64,000 nucleotides of DNA from Bacteroides sp. GTDB taxonomy: Bacteria; Bacteroidota; Bacteroidia; Bacteroidales; Bacteroidaceae. The stretch spans positions 1 to 64,000 of the forward strand of contig NZ_JASLER010000070.1 of assembly GCF_030151085.1 (NCBI RefSeq), read 5' to 3'. The translations under genes and the position numbers were made by a program. The notes below the pieces were generated by a model. That model saw nothing but the letters and a program-made list of their open reading frames with translations, searched no databases and was not told where the DNA came from. Positions 33,770 to 43,282 of this stretch are shown here, in pieces (position 1 is the first letter of the stretch; every line of letters starts with the position of its first letter).

Positions 33770-36412
33770 ATGGAATTAGCAAGTAAGTACAATCCCACTG
33801 ACGTGGAGGGAAAGTGGTATCAATATTGGTTGGACCACAAATTATTCAGTTCAAAACCCGATGGTCGTGAGCCTTACACCATCGTAATTCCTCCCCCAAA
33901 CGTCACAGGAGTGCTCCACATGGGTCACATGCTTAATAATACCATTCAAGATATCTTGGTGCGCCGCGCCCGTATGGAAGGTAAAAACGCTTGTTGGGTA
34001 CCGGGAACCGACCATGCATCTATTGCTACTGAGGCTAAAGTCGTTAATAGACTTGCTTCTCAAGGCATTAAGAAGACTGATCTCACCCGTGATGAATTCT
34101 TGAAACATGCTTGGGAATGGACTGATGAACATGGTGGCATCATCTTGAAACAACTCCGCAAACTGGGTGCTTCTTGCGACTGGGATCGTACAGCATTTAC
34201 TATGGACGAGAAACGTAGTGAAAGTGTACTTAAAGTTTTCGTTGATCTGTACAACAAAGGTCTGATATACCGTGGTGTACGTATGGTAAACTGGGACCCG
34301 AAAGCATTGACTGCCCTGAGTGATGAAGAAGTTATTTATAAGGAAGAGCACAGCAAACTGTACTATCTGAAATATATGGTAGAAGGTGATCCCGAAGGAC
34401 GTTACGCCGTAGTTGCTACTACCCGCCCTGAAACCATCATGGGGGATACTGCTATGTGTATCAATCCTAACGATCCGAAGAACGAATGGCTGAAAGGCAA
34501 GAAAGTAATCGTTCCATTGGTAAATCGTGTTATTCCGGTGATTGAAGATGACTATGTAGACATCGAATTCGGTACCGGTTGTCTGAAAGTAACTCCTGCC
34601 CATGATGTAAACGACTACATGTTGGGTGAGAAATATAATTTGCCGAGCATCGATATTTTCAACGATAACGGTACACTCAGCGAAGCAGCAGGTTTGTATA
34701 TCGGCATGGATCGTTTTGACGTTCGCGAGCAGATAGAGAAGGACCTTGTTGCTGCCGGACTGATGGAAAAGACCGAAGCCTATACTAATAAGGTGGGTTG
34801 CTCCGAACGTACCAACGTTGCTATTGAGCCGAAGCTTTCTATGCAATGGTTCCTGAAAATGGAACACTTTGCCGATATGGCTCTGCCTCCGGTAATGAAT
34901 GATGACTTGAAGTTCTATCCCGCCAAATATAAGAATACTTATAAGAATTGGTTGGAGAATATCAAGGATTGGTGCATCAGTCGCCAGTTATGGTGGGGAC
35001 ATCGTATTCCTGCTTACTTCTTGCCCGAAGGTGGTTATGTAGTAGCTGCTACTCCCGAAGAGGCTCTTAAGTTGGCAAAGGAAAAGACCGGTAATGCCGA
35101 TCTTAAAATGGAAGACCTCCGTCAAGACGAAGATTGCCTTGATACTTGGTTCTCTTCTTGGTTGTGGCCCATCTCTTTGTTTGATGGTATCAATAATCCG
35201 GGTAATGAAGAAATTAAATACTATTATCCTACCAGTGACTTGGTAACCGGTCCGGATATCATCTTCTTTTGGGTAGCCCGTATGATTATGGCAGGCTATG
35301 AGTACGAAGGTCAGATGCCGTTCAAGAATGTCTATTTTACAGGTATTGTTCGTGATAAGCTGGGACGCAAGATGTCCAAGTCGCTTGGTAATTCACCCGA
35401 CCCGTTGGATTTGATTGAGAAGTATGGTGCTGATGGCGTACGTATGGGTATGATGCTTGCAGCTCCTGCCGGGAACGATATCCTATTTGATGATGCTCTG
35501 TGCGAACAAGGACGTAACTTCAACAATAAGATATGGAATGCCTTCCGCTTGATTAAAGGCTGGACGAATGGAGAAGGTACAATAGATATTCCGGCTGATG
35601 CTCATATTGCAGTACAATGGTTTTCACTGCGTTTGGATGTTGCTTCTGCTGAAATTGCTGATTTGTTCAGTAAATATCGTTTGAGTGAGGCATTGATGGT
35701 GGTTTACAAACTTTTCTGGGACGAATTCTCTTCTTGGTTGCTGGAGATTGTGAAGCCGGCGTATGGTCAACCGGTCAATGGTTTCATCTATACAGTGGTG
35801 CTCAGCTCGTTTGAACGTTTGCTGGAATTGCTGCATCCTTTCATGCCGTTTATTACGGAAGAACTTTGGCAACAGTTGCGTGAACGCAAGCCGGGTGAAA
35901 GTTTGATGGTTCATCAAATGGATGAAATAGAAGCAGATGCTGCAAATGAACCGCTGTTGCAAGAGTTTGAAATTGCAAAAGAAATCATCAGTAACGTTCG
36001 TACCGTCCGTGCACAAAAGAACATTCCTATGAAAGAGACACTCGAACTTCAGATTGTCGGTGCTAATCCCGTAGAAGGTATGAATCCTGTGATCTTGAAG
36101 ATGTGTAATCTTTCGGTTATCAATGTAGTAGAAGCTAAAGCTGATGGTGCTGCCGCCTTTATGGTAGGTACTACCGAATATGCAGTACCTCTGGGTAATA
36201 TGATTGATGTAGAAACAGAAATCGCCCGTATGGAAGCTGAATTGAAGCATAAGGAAGGTTTTCTGCAAGGTGTATTAAAGAAACTGAGTAATGAGAAGTT
36301 TGTGAACAATGCTCCTGCTGCTGTTCTTGAAATGGAACGTAAGAAACAGGCCGATGCGGAAAGTATTATCAATTCTTTGAAAGAAAGCATCGCTGCACTG
36401 AAGAAAGCTTGA
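33770..36412 (+). CDS. valS: Valyl-tRNA synthetase
   Basis: This 880-residue class I synthetase charges tRNA-Val. The HIGH-type motif is HMGH at residues 50-53 (PPPNVTGVLHMGHMLNN), and KMSKS is at 534-538. The editing domain lies between (TTRPETIMGDTA). The anticodon-binding helices and a C-terminal coiled coil (about 810-880, ARMEAELKHKEGFLQGVLKK) follow. Length and order are those of bacterial ValRS. It ends with a strong terminator and is probably transcribed alone. Confidence 0.97.
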   Translation: MELASKYNPTDVEGKWYQYWLDHKLFSSKPDGREPYTIVIPPPNVTGVLHMGHMLNNTIQDILVRRARMEGKNACWVPGTDHASIATEAKVVNRLASQGIKKTDLTRDEFLKHAWEWTDEHGGIILKQLRKLGASCDWDRTAFTMDEKRSESVLKVFVDLYNKGLIYRGVRMVNWDPKALTALSDEEVIYKEEHSKLYYLKYMVEGDPEGRYAVVATTRPETIMGDTAMCINPNDPKNEWLKGKKVIVPLVNRVIPVIEDDYVDIEFGTGCLKVTPAHDVNDYMLGEKYNLPSIDIFNDNGTLSEAAGLYIGMDRFDVREQIEKDLVAAGLMEKTEAYTNKVGCSERTNVAIEPKLSMQWFLKMEHFADMALPPVMNDDLKFYPAKYKNTYKNWLENIKDWCISRQLWWGHRIPAYFLPEGGYVVAATPEEALKLAKEKTGNADLKMEDLRQDEDCLDTWFSSWLWPISLFDGINNPGNEEIKYYYPTSDLVTGPDIIFFWVARMIMAGYEYEGQMPFKNVYFTGIVRDKLGRKMSKSLGNSPDPLDLIEKYGADGVRMGMMLAAPAGNDILFDDALCEQGRNFNNKIWNAFRLIKGWTNGEGTIDIPADAHIAVQWFSLRLDVASAEIADLFSKYRLSEALMVVYKLFWDEFSSWLLEIVKPAYGQPVNGFIYTVVLSSFERLLELLHPFMPFITEELWQQLRERKPGESLMVHQMDEIEADAANEPLLQEFEIAKEIISNVRTVRAQKNIPMKETLELQIVGANPVEGMNPVILKMCNLSVINVVEAKADGAAAFMVGTTEYAVPLGNMIDVETEIARMEAELKHKEGFLQGVLKKLSNEKFVNNAPAAVLEMERKKQADAESIINSLKESIAALKKA

Positions 36413-36435
36413 TTACTTTAATCTTATAATATATG

Positions 36436-36474
36436 GCTCCGTTGGACTATTGGTGTTCTAACGGAGCTTTTTTT
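36436..36474 (+). terminator. Rho-independent terminator of valS
   Basis: GCTCCGTT (36436-36443) pairs with AACGGAGC (36460-36467), followed by seven T. It lies 24 nt after the valS stop. Confidence 0.88.
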
Positions 36475-36597
36475 ATTAATCAATGTAACATGTGTTGAGA
36501 AACATATCCTTAAATTTTAGGAACTTACGGTGGGCGCTTGTCTTAAATACATAGTGATTAAGTAATAGTATTATTCACTCCTAATAAATTTATAGAC

Positions 36598-38553
36598 ATG
36601 AAAAACAAAATGAGGACAATTCTCCTGGCGACATTGACTGCATCTTTGTTCGTCCAGTGTAAACCGACCGAACAAACCTTCAAGGTGCAACTTGACAGTA
36701 CCAAGGAAGTATCAGGCAAAAAGTTTGCTTTGAAGGACATCAATCCCGAATTGCCGTCCAACTGGGATGATTATAAGTTCGTAGTTATTGAGTACAAAAG
36801 CACCACAGCACAGCGTTTTCATCTCGGCTTTACTACAGATAGCAGTTACAACGAACTGCGTGTGATGTGCTATGTTCCCAATGCCTGGAACAAACTGGCT
36901 ATTCCTCTGAAATATTTTACTGAATTGCCTGGTGCAGCTGTCGATTTGGCTGCTACTTTTAATCATGCCCGTTATATGGGTTGGATTAACTTGGGTGGTA
37001 AGCGTGAACCGCTTCAAGGAGTTGATTCCATTGGTATCCGTATGCGTAAACCAATCCATAATCCGATGATTGAAATCCGTTCCATTACTTTGGCTACGGA
37101 AGATCCGGGTGATGAATATATGGGTGAAGTCCCTGCTGTAGATGAATTCGGACAATCTAATTTGGTAGAATATGCTGGTAAGATTTCTTCTTTAGAACAA
37201 CTAAAGAAGGAGTGGGAAGCTGAAGATGCCGAAGTGGTGACTACTGATGCTTATAACTATTCTAAATTTGGAGGTTACAAGCAGCAACAAGTAAAAGCTA
37301 CCGGATTCTTTCGTACCCAAAAGATCGGTGACCGTTGGTGGTTTGTTGACCCTGAAGGTTATCTGTTTCTTTCCGTAGGAGTAGATTGTGTTAGCCCCGG
37401 TGGTGGTGGAAACATACGTGACGTTGAGCATCGTAACGGTATGTACAAAGAATTACCTCCCGCAGATTTGATGGAGAAGTTTGCCAGTCGAAATTATCGT
37501 GGTAATAATTCTGCTTCTTTCGGCTTTTGGAATCAATATCGTCGCTATGGGGATGCATTCCCTGAAAAATCAAGAGAACTGATATTCAAACGTATGGATA
37601 AGTGGGGCTTGAACACTATTGCTAATTGGTCGAGTTCGGAAGTAATGAACATGAACCGTAAGGCATTTTTAATACCTTTGCGAAATATAGGTATCGAACA
37701 TGACTTGATGGGACTTTGTGACGTGTACAACCCTGCTTTCAAATCTAAAGTGGATAAATCATTGTCTGAATTTGTAGCTCCTTACAAAAATAATCCTTGG
37801 TTGATTGGGTATTTCATAGGTAATGAACCTGCTTGGCTGGGAGAAGAAGCTCGTCTGTGTAGTTTAATCCTCGATGGAAAAGACCGTCCCATCAAAACAG
37901 CTTTGCAGAAATACCTGAGTGAGAAAGGTGATACCCCGGAAAACCGCAAAGAATTCATCCTCTCTACTTTCCGAACATTCCTGTCTACTACCAACCAGAT
38001 ACTAAAGAAACATGACCCAAACCATCTGAATCTAGGTATTCGTTTCGGCAATATCCTGACTTTGGATGAAGAAATCCTTCAAATGTGTGGCGAATCTTTT
38101 GATGTGCTGAGTTTCAACTGTTACGACTTGGTTCCCAATCCGGCAATGATGGATCGTGCGTTGAAGATAGCCAATCTTCCGATGATTATCGGTGAATATC
38201 ATTTTGGTACGGTAGACCGTGGCATGGCTCAATCTCTATGGCAGGTCGATTCACAGGAACAGCGTGGAGTGGCTTATCGTTATTATACAGAAAATGCTTA
38301 TTCACATCCCGGTCTGATTGGTACCGGCTATTTCTTGTGGTGTGACCAAGACCTGACCGGACGTGGTGACGGTGAAAACTATAACTGTGGTCTGATTGAT
38401 GTAACCGACCGTCCTTATAAAGAACAAGTAGAAGCTATGATGGAAACAGCCAAAATCTTGTATGATATTCATTCGGGAACAAAGCTGCCTACTGACCGTA
38501 AACCAGAGAATGCACGCGGTCATGAAGCTATTCCTGATCTATGGAATGAATAA
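36598..38553 (+). CDS. Exported clan GH-A-like glycoside hydrolase (agarase/GH50-like)
   Basis: This 651-residue lipoprotein-like protein has Cys21 (FVQC). The first ~180 residues form a beta-sandwich, then a catalytic barrel begins near FFRTQKIGDRWWFVDPEGYLFLSVG, a segment typical of agarase-type GH50 and related enzymes. The likely acid/base is E410 in YFIGNEPAW, and the likely nucleophile is E533 in MIIGEYHFG. Both sit at clan GH-A positions. The exact family and substrate are not certain; a red-algal glycan is not assumed. It lies alone on plus before the large Sus-like locus and faces the GH9 gene. Confidence 0.75.
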   Translation: MKNKMRTILLATLTASLFVQCKPTEQTFKVQLDSTKEVSGKKFALKDINPELPSNWDDYKFVVIEYKSTTAQRFHLGFTTDSSYNELRVMCYVPNAWNKLAIPLKYFTELPGAAVDLAATFNHARYMGWINLGGKREPLQGVDSIGIRMRKPIHNPMIEIRSITLATEDPGDEYMGEVPAVDEFGQSNLVEYAGKISSLEQLKKEWEAEDAEVVTTDAYNYSKFGGYKQQQVKATGFFRTQKIGDRWWFVDPEGYLFLSVGVDCVSPGGGGNIRDVEHRNGMYKELPPADLMEKFASRNYRGNNSASFGFWNQYRRYGDAFPEKSRELIFKRMDKWGLNTIANWSSSEVMNMNRKAFLIPLRNIGIEHDLMGLCDVYNPAFKSKVDKSLSEFVAPYKNNPWLIGYFIGNEPAWLGEEARLCSLILDGKDRPIKTALQKYLSEKGDTPENRKEFILSTFRTFLSTTNQILKKHDPNHLNLGIRFGNILTLDEEILQMCGESFDVLSFNCYDLVPNPAMMDRALKIANLPMIIGEYHFGTVDRGMAQSLWQVDSQEQRGVAYRYYTENAYSHPGLIGTGYFLWCDQDLTGRGDGENYNCGLIDVTDRPYKEQVEAMMETAKILYDIHSGTKLPTDRKPENARGHEAIPDLWNE

Positions 38554-38558
38554 GTAAT

Positions 38559-38607
38559 AAAAAAAGGTAATGACGTTTCCACAATAGTGAAGTCATTACC
38601 TTTTTTT
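38559..38607. terminator. Bidirectional terminator between GH-A and GH9 genes
   Basis: Seven A plus GGTAATGAC (38559-38574) is exactly complementary to GTCATTACC plus seven T (38592-38607), so a stem with U run forms on both strands. It serves both convergent genes. Confidence 0.9.
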
Positions 38608-38618
38608 GCAGCTATTTA

Positions 38619-41021
38619 TTATTTGAATAATTCTGCTACGCACCACATTAGTCTTGCTGTGGTATGCGTCCAGATTTCCTTATATGTACAGTTATTCTGC
38701 ATAGGGAAGTATGGTTCGTCATCATTCTCAAAAGTTTCTATTCCTACTGGTACTGCACCTACAACATCTCCTGCATAAGCTCCATAGAGCGGAGGATAAT
38801 CATATCCGTCTCCATATACCGTACTCATAGCAAACGGGTTATATCCAAGGATATATTCCAATTGTCGGGTGGCTATTTCCTTCAGTTGTTGATTTTTCAG
38901 CAGGCGGGCAAGGATAAAGGCTGCTTTTGCTTTTCCCATTACTACTGCATGAAAGCCTCTGAATTGATAGGCAACGGGGAAACGACGCAGGTAGAAATCC
39001 TTTGATAGTGGAATTCCGTTGCGTACTTGTGCATTATATTCTTCCAAACTGGGTAATCCCACTTGATCACCTTCGTGATACAAGCTGCTATAATTGGTAT
39101 TATTTACTTCATAAACAGCACTGGGAAGCACTTCGTATGGAGTAATCATGCGGGCGATGTCGCGCAGATAGTCTGCGTATGCTTCGCAGGAGGCTTGCCA
39201 CAAGGAGGCATCGGCATGGGTGGGTGTATCAGTCAGTAACATAGAGAGCCCTTCGACCATCAGATGTTCCTGGCTTTGATGATAATAGGCAAGAATGCGT
39301 TTCTTTTTCTTCGATTCATAGAAGAATCCTCGTAAAGGTGTTTTCCAATCGGTACGTCTTTCTAATTGCTGGCAATCCATGACGGTATGTGCCAGTCTGG
39401 TAGCCCAATCCAAATAATAGTTGTCTTGGGTGAGGCGGTATAAACGCATGGCAGTGACGGTTGCCAAGGCGTATAAATCTACTTCATTATTTTCTGTTCG
39501 TTGGGTATCGAGCAAGTCAATGGCGAATTGGAAATCTTCGATGGCTACATTACGGCACCAACGGGCAAATACAGGGTCTTTCTTTTCAAAATGAGGTACG
39601 GCAAGGGCACAATAAGAAGCTGATTTCAAATTATCAGTAGGAGTGTTACGTGCTTCTGTCTGCATATCGTCCTTATCTCCGCGGATATTCTTGGTCCAAA
39701 TGCCGATAATCAATCCTCCAAGACGGTAACCATCGCCGAAACGGGTGCGTAATATCCAGTTTAATCCCCATCGGGCTTCTTCCAGGAGACGTTCGTATAA
39801 GATGCTGTCTTTACCTTGCACGGCATTTGCCATCTCTAAAAGGGCAATGCCCGATTCAGCAGTGTTTCCGGTTCCCTGAGTCAGGTCGGCGGCATCGTGC
39901 CAGCCACCAGAAACGTTCAGGCTACGTCCGTCCGGATGATACATGAAGACGTCTTGGTGACACTCTTGGTGGATGCCCGGTTGATCGAAACCACAACGCT
40001 CGGAGAAGAAGAAGTTCAATGTGTGCCAAGCTGTGGACAAATAAGCATCATCTCCGATAGGGAAAGGCTTTGATTGAATATCGTCAATACTGATTGTATA
40101 TTGTCCGGGTGTGTTGAAGTCACTGAAATCAAGCAACAAGAAGCCTTTGTCTACTTTCTTGCCCGTACCTTGGTAAGCAACTTGTCCTGTAGCGGTATTT
40201 TGCAGGCTGAATGAACTCTGCTTCATATTCTGTACCAGTGCTTGTTTGCGTGCTCCCGGTTTATATCCACTGTGACTGTAAGCAATGGCATCTTTACGTA
40301 AATCAAAACCACGGCTGTTTTCTGCTTCTACCTTCTCAATGCGCATGTCATCTACATACAGACTCATTTTCTCGCTTGCTCCTGCGGGAGCACCTGCCAA
40401 CATAATGTTTACGGAGAATCCGGTAACGCAATCACGATATAAATCGGGTATCTCCCAAACAATGTGTTGCCATTTGTTAGGATAGATGGTTTCAAAGTGT
40501 TGTCCTTTAAACCGTCCAGGAGTGGGCATGATCTTTTCGCCTTCATTATATAAGGTGAATCCGCCAAATGTGAGGTAGACACCCGGAGCATCTACATACA
40601 CCCAAACGGAAAAGCGATTGTACTCCCGCAAATCTTCCCGGTTGAGGGGACGAATAATCTCCGGAGTGGCATAGTTGCGGTTGGTCGGATTCTTCTTTCC
40701 CAAAGAAGCCGGAGTGTCGAGGCGTATGCTGCCTTTTCCCGAGATGGTTATATTCCGGTCGATGTGGATTGTTCCCGGTCCGGTGTGTCGCAAAGAAGCG
40801 AAGTCTTCGGCAAGCGGTAGTTCACGGCTTTTCAATACTTCTTTTTTCTCCCATCGGGTTAGTCCTGCATGCTCAGGGTTGGCTTTGAGGATGCGGTGTA
40901 CATAGTTACTCTCTTTGAGCTGTTTATCCAATTCCTTGTCAGGTTTCCAAGGTGCTTGTGCATTGCTTTGCACGCAGCATACAAACAGTATAATCGAAAT
41001 GATATATTTCATAATATTCAA
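38619..41021 (-). CDS. GH9 family glycoside hydrolase with N-terminal beta-sandwiches
   Basis: This 800-residue exported enzyme has a signal peptide ending near SNAQA. Residues ~60-240 form an extra beta-sandwich (FSVWVYVDAPGVYLTFGGF), then a CelD_N-like Ig domain (about 250-325, AYSHSGYKPGARKQAL). The alpha6/alpha6 GH9 barrel follows. The catalytic base pair is in SGGWHDAADLTQ (D374 and D377, roughly), GYNPFAMSTVYGDGYDYPP is the family's conserved loop, and the acid is E~782 in TYKEIW. GH9 covers endoglucanases and some exo-acting enzymes; substrate is open. Its start overlaps the ThuA stop by 4 nt (ATGA). Confidence 0.92.
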   Translation of the reverse strand: MNIMKYIISIILFVCCVQSNAQAPWKPDKELDKQLKESNYVHRILKANPEHAGLTRWEKKEVLKSRELPLAEDFASLRHTGPGTIHIDRNITISGKGSIRLDTPASLGKKNPTNRNYATPEIIRPLNREDLREYNRFSVWVYVDAPGVYLTFGGFTLYNEGEKIMPTPGRFKGQHFETIYPNKWQHIVWEIPDLYRDCVTGFSVNIMLAGAPAGASEKMSLYVDDMRIEKVEAENSRGFDLRKDAIAYSHSGYKPGARKQALVQNMKQSSFSLQNTATGQVAYQGTGKKVDKGFLLLDFSDFNTPGQYTISIDDIQSKPFPIGDDAYLSTAWHTLNFFFSERCGFDQPGIHQECHQDVFMYHPDGRSLNVSGGWHDAADLTQGTGNTAESGIALLEMANAVQGKDSILYERLLEEARWGLNWILRTRFGDGYRLGGLIIGIWTKNIRGDKDDMQTEARNTPTDNLKSASYCALAVPHFEKKDPVFARWCRNVAIEDFQFAIDLLDTQRTENNEVDLYALATVTAMRLYRLTQDNYYLDWATRLAHTVMDCQQLERRTDWKTPLRGFFYESKKKKRILAYYHQSQEHLMVEGLSMLLTDTPTHADASLWQASCEAYADYLRDIARMITPYEVLPSAVYEVNNTNYSSLYHEGDQVGLPSLEEYNAQVRNGIPLSKDFYLRRFPVAYQFRGFHAVVMGKAKAAFILARLLKNQQLKEIATRQLEYILGYNPFAMSTVYGDGYDYPPLYGAYAGDVVGAVPVGIETFENDDEPYFPMQNNCTYKEIWTHTTARLMWCVAELFK

Positions 41022-41947
41022 GGCTTTTGGTTAGGATAGACATGGAAAGGAGCCTTGAACTCCGGCCGTAACGTATAAGTATCTTCCAACGGGAAGTCTG
41101 TGGGAACTTCTTGGGTTACTGTTCCTGTAGCAGCCCATTCGCAGCCACGCAGCAATGTTACCTGGAAACCGGTGCACTGCATGGAATATATCATATTGGG
41201 GTCGTTGCCACAATGTCCCAGCAGATCGACGAATACACGCCCTTTTCCATATTTCACCGTCCACATCAGCGGTTCGTTGCGACCACGCTCGTATGCAGTA
41301 GCCAGTATCTCCATATTCTTTACCGGTCCGCGCAGACGGGTATAGATTTCATCCTTAAAGTGTTTCCAACTGGGACGTAAACCTTTCAGTATAGGATGCT
41401 CGGGAGCACGGTGCTCTATCACCGTTTCATGCTGCAATCCGTGATATCCGGCATATCCGGGAGAATAATCGTATACATATTGTCCATCTTTCCAATAGAG
41501 GTATGGACCATCTTTCTCATTGCGTCCGTCCCAAGCTGCCATACCGACAATTTCATTATAGCCCTTCCAGTCTGCCATTGGAACAACCGATGAATGAATC
41601 ACTACTACAGCACCGCCATCGGCTACGTATTTCTCGAAGTCTTTGCGTACCGGTTCAATCCAGGTAGGACCGCCATAGTTGATGACAATCAAATCATATT
41701 TGCTAAAATCAGGCTTGAAGGTGTTCATGTCTCCACCGAAGTTGGGAGTAAAGGCAAAATCTACCTGAAACATGCCACTGTTTTCGAGTATCTGCTTCAT
41801 AGCGTCGCAAGCGCCTTGCCAGTAGTGGCTACCGTCTGCTCCGGCTATCATCATGGTCTTGATTACTTTCTTTTGTTGTGCTTGGGCAGGAGAGGAGATT
41901 CCTAGCGATAGAAGGAATGCTATAAATAATATGAGTCTTGTTTTCAT
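41018..41947 (-). CDS. Exported ThuA-like domain protein
   Basis: This 309-residue protein has a signal peptide ending near PAQAQ (residue ~23). The rest is the ThuA-like fold, related to class I glutamine amidotransferases: VIKTMMIAGADGSHYWQ, YDLIVINYGGPTW, GGAVVVIHSSVVPMADW, and EHPILKGLRPSWKHFKDEIY. The usual amidotransferase Cys is not seen. Function is unknown; such domains often sit beside glycan-degrading enzymes. It overlaps both neighbours by 4 nt (ATGA), so the small upstream protein, ThuA and GH9 are translationally coupled. Confidence 0.88.
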   Translation of the reverse strand: MKTRLILFIAFLLSLGISSPAQAQQKKVIKTMMIAGADGSHYWQGACDAMKQILENSGMFQVDFAFTPNFGGDMNTFKPDFSKYDLIVINYGGPTWIEPVRKDFEKYVADGGAVVVIHSSVVPMADWKGYNEIVGMAAWDGRNEKDGPYLYWKDGQYVYDYSPGYAGYHGLQHETVIEHRAPEHPILKGLRPSWKHFKDEIYTRLRGPVKNMEILATAYERGRNEPLMWTVKYGKGRVFVDLLGHCGNDPNMIYSMQCTGFQVTLLRGCEWAATGTVTQEVPTDFPLEDTYTLRPEFKAPFHVYPNQKP

Positions 41948-42429
41948 TTTTGGGGGGATTTAAAATTTTTGTCTGTTGGGTTCCATTCTATGCGATCGTA
42001 GCAGCGCACTGCTTGCAGATTATATCCACGCTCGTCTACACTGAATTTCCCGTCTTTAAAATAGGAGATATAGAGTTCGGAGATATCATCATTGTTCCGG
42101 TCCTCTACAAGCAGATTATATTTGTCGGTGACATAAATTTCGTCGGAAATGTATTGAACCTCCTTTGTGTAGTTATCAACGATCACATAATATGCTTTAA
42201 ACAAATCGAAAGTCGGATAATGTCCGTTGTCTCGTCCGAAGAGCATAACTTCTTCCAAGGCATCGTCTTCATCCATATTTGCGAGGACGGATTGCTGAAA
42301 GGAAAAACCTTTCTTTTGTGCTTGTGGGGGAATCTTGTCCCATCCTTCTTGATGGGCAGTTACTGAGAATTGTGCATGCGAGCTGAGACTATAGCCCAGT
42401 ATCAGCAATAGGTAAAACAACTTTTTCAT
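41944..42429 (-). CDS. Small secreted protein with Asp-rich calcium-like motif
   Basis: This 161-residue protein has a signal peptide ending near SSHAQ (residue ~19). It has NMDEDDALEEVMLFGRDNG and later LVEDRNNDDISELYISYF, resembling short FG-GAP/EF-hand-like Asp-rich loops that could bind calcium. I do not recognise a family. It is first in a coupled operon with ThuA-like and GH9 genes (4-nt overlap) and has a promoter directly upstream. Confidence 0.65.
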   Translation of the reverse strand: MKKLFYLLLILGYSLSSHAQFSVTAHQEGWDKIPPQAQKKGFSFQQSVLANMDEDDALEEVMLFGRDNGHYPTFDLFKAYYVIVDNYTKEVQYISDEIYVTDKYNLLVEDRNNDDISELYISYFKDGKFSVDERGYNLQAVRCYDRIEWNPTDKNFKSPQK

Positions 42430-42465
42430 TAGACGTGTTTTTAGTTATTTATATGTTTGATCCAC

Positions 42466-42496
42466 CAAATATAGTGCTTCTCTTTTATAAAGACAA
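42466..42496 (-). promoter_or_regulatory. Promoter of the small secreted protein / ThuA / GH9 operon
   Basis: On minus, TATATTTG (42466-42473) is the -7 element and TTG (42494-42496) the -33 element, 20 bp apart. It lies 36 nt before the first ATG of the operon. Confidence 0.65.
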
Positions 42497-42548
42497 GTGG
42501 GAGCATGTTTTTCCTAAACTATCCGATGGATAAATAGTAAGTATTCGA

Positions 42549-43145
42549 TTAGTTGAAATGATTCGATGCAGAATTATAGCTAAGTAATATCAATAGTAGT
42601 GGCAGATAATCTTTTAGTTTTACTCTAAGTATCTTCAACGATTGTTGGATGCGGTAGTCTACCGTTTTTGGGGAAACATTGAGTATTTCCGCCACTTCTT
42701 TGTAGCTAAGATTTTGGAACCTATTCATGATGAATGCTTCTCTATAAGATTCCGGAAGTTCATTTATGGCTTGCTGGATATGCTTGCTCATTTCGTTTAT
42801 TTGAAATACATCCACATCCTCCAGTTTGCCAAACATTCTGTCGTGAAAGGCTGTATCTACCCGTAACTTTACTTCATTCTGTACAATTCGGGTCATAGAT
42901 CGGTGATAGACGGATTTAAATAGATATTGCTTAAGAGAATACTCAATGACGGGAGTCTCACGATTCTCCCAAAGCCATAACATTATATCTTGCACGATTT
43001 CTTCGGCATCTTCCAAGCGTACAAAACGATAACCATAGGTGCAGAGAATAGGATAATATTTCTGGAATAACTTATCAAAAGCATTTCTATCTCCCTTCTG
43101 CATGGCAAATAATAAAGAGCTATCTTCTGATATAGTGTTTTTCAT
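42549..43145 (-). CDS. FecI-like ECF sigma factor
   Basis: This protein of 198 residues from the ATG at 43145 has sigma region 2 (LFAMQKGDRNAFDKLFQKYYPILCTYGYRF, then EEIVQDIMLWLW) and region 4 (LPESYREAFIMNRFQNLSYKEVAEILNVSPKTVDYRIQQSLKILR). It is the Bacteroidetes type that pairs with a FecR-like anti-sigma, here divergently coded 137 bp away. An upstream TTG at 43172 is in frame but lies inside the -7 element, so it cannot be on the transcript. The C-terminus is hydrophobic (LLLILLSYN). Confidence 0.92.
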   Translation of the reverse strand: MKNTISEDSSLLFAMQKGDRNAFDKLFQKYYPILCTYGYRFVRLEDAEEIVQDIMLWLWENRETPVIEYSLKQYLFKSVYHRSMTRIVQNEVKLRVDTAFHDRMFGKLEDVDVFQINEMSKHIQQAINELPESYREAFIMNRFQNLSYKEVAEILNVSPKTVDYRIQQSLKILRVKLKDYLPLLLILLSYNSASNHFN

Positions 43146-43169
43146 AGTATGGACTTCAATTTTGTTGGG

Positions 43170-43177
43170 CAAAAATA
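43170..43177 (-). promoter_or_regulatory. -7 promoter element for the FecI-like sigma gene
   Basis: TATTTTTG on minus matches TAnnTTTG, 24 nt before the ATG at 43145. Its presence rules out the in-frame TTG it contains as a start. Confidence 0.6.
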
Positions 43178-43282
43178 GCTTTTTTTCTCATTATAATCTC
43201 TGTGTAATAAAATCTTTTTCTATTTTTATTTAGGAATCTTTTTTTCTCGTTAGTCTTAAGAATAAAGCTAGCAATAAAATTT

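Noticed and set aside
33851..34867. Long minus-strand open frame (338 codons) opposite valS
   Set aside because: Antisense shadow of a strongly biased gene; residue composition (many His, Ile, Phe) and lack of signals argue against coding.
43146..43172. Upstream TTG start for the FecI-like sigma factor
   Set aside because: The TTG is part of the -7 promoter element TATTTTTG, so it would not be transcribed; ATG at 43145 is used instead.
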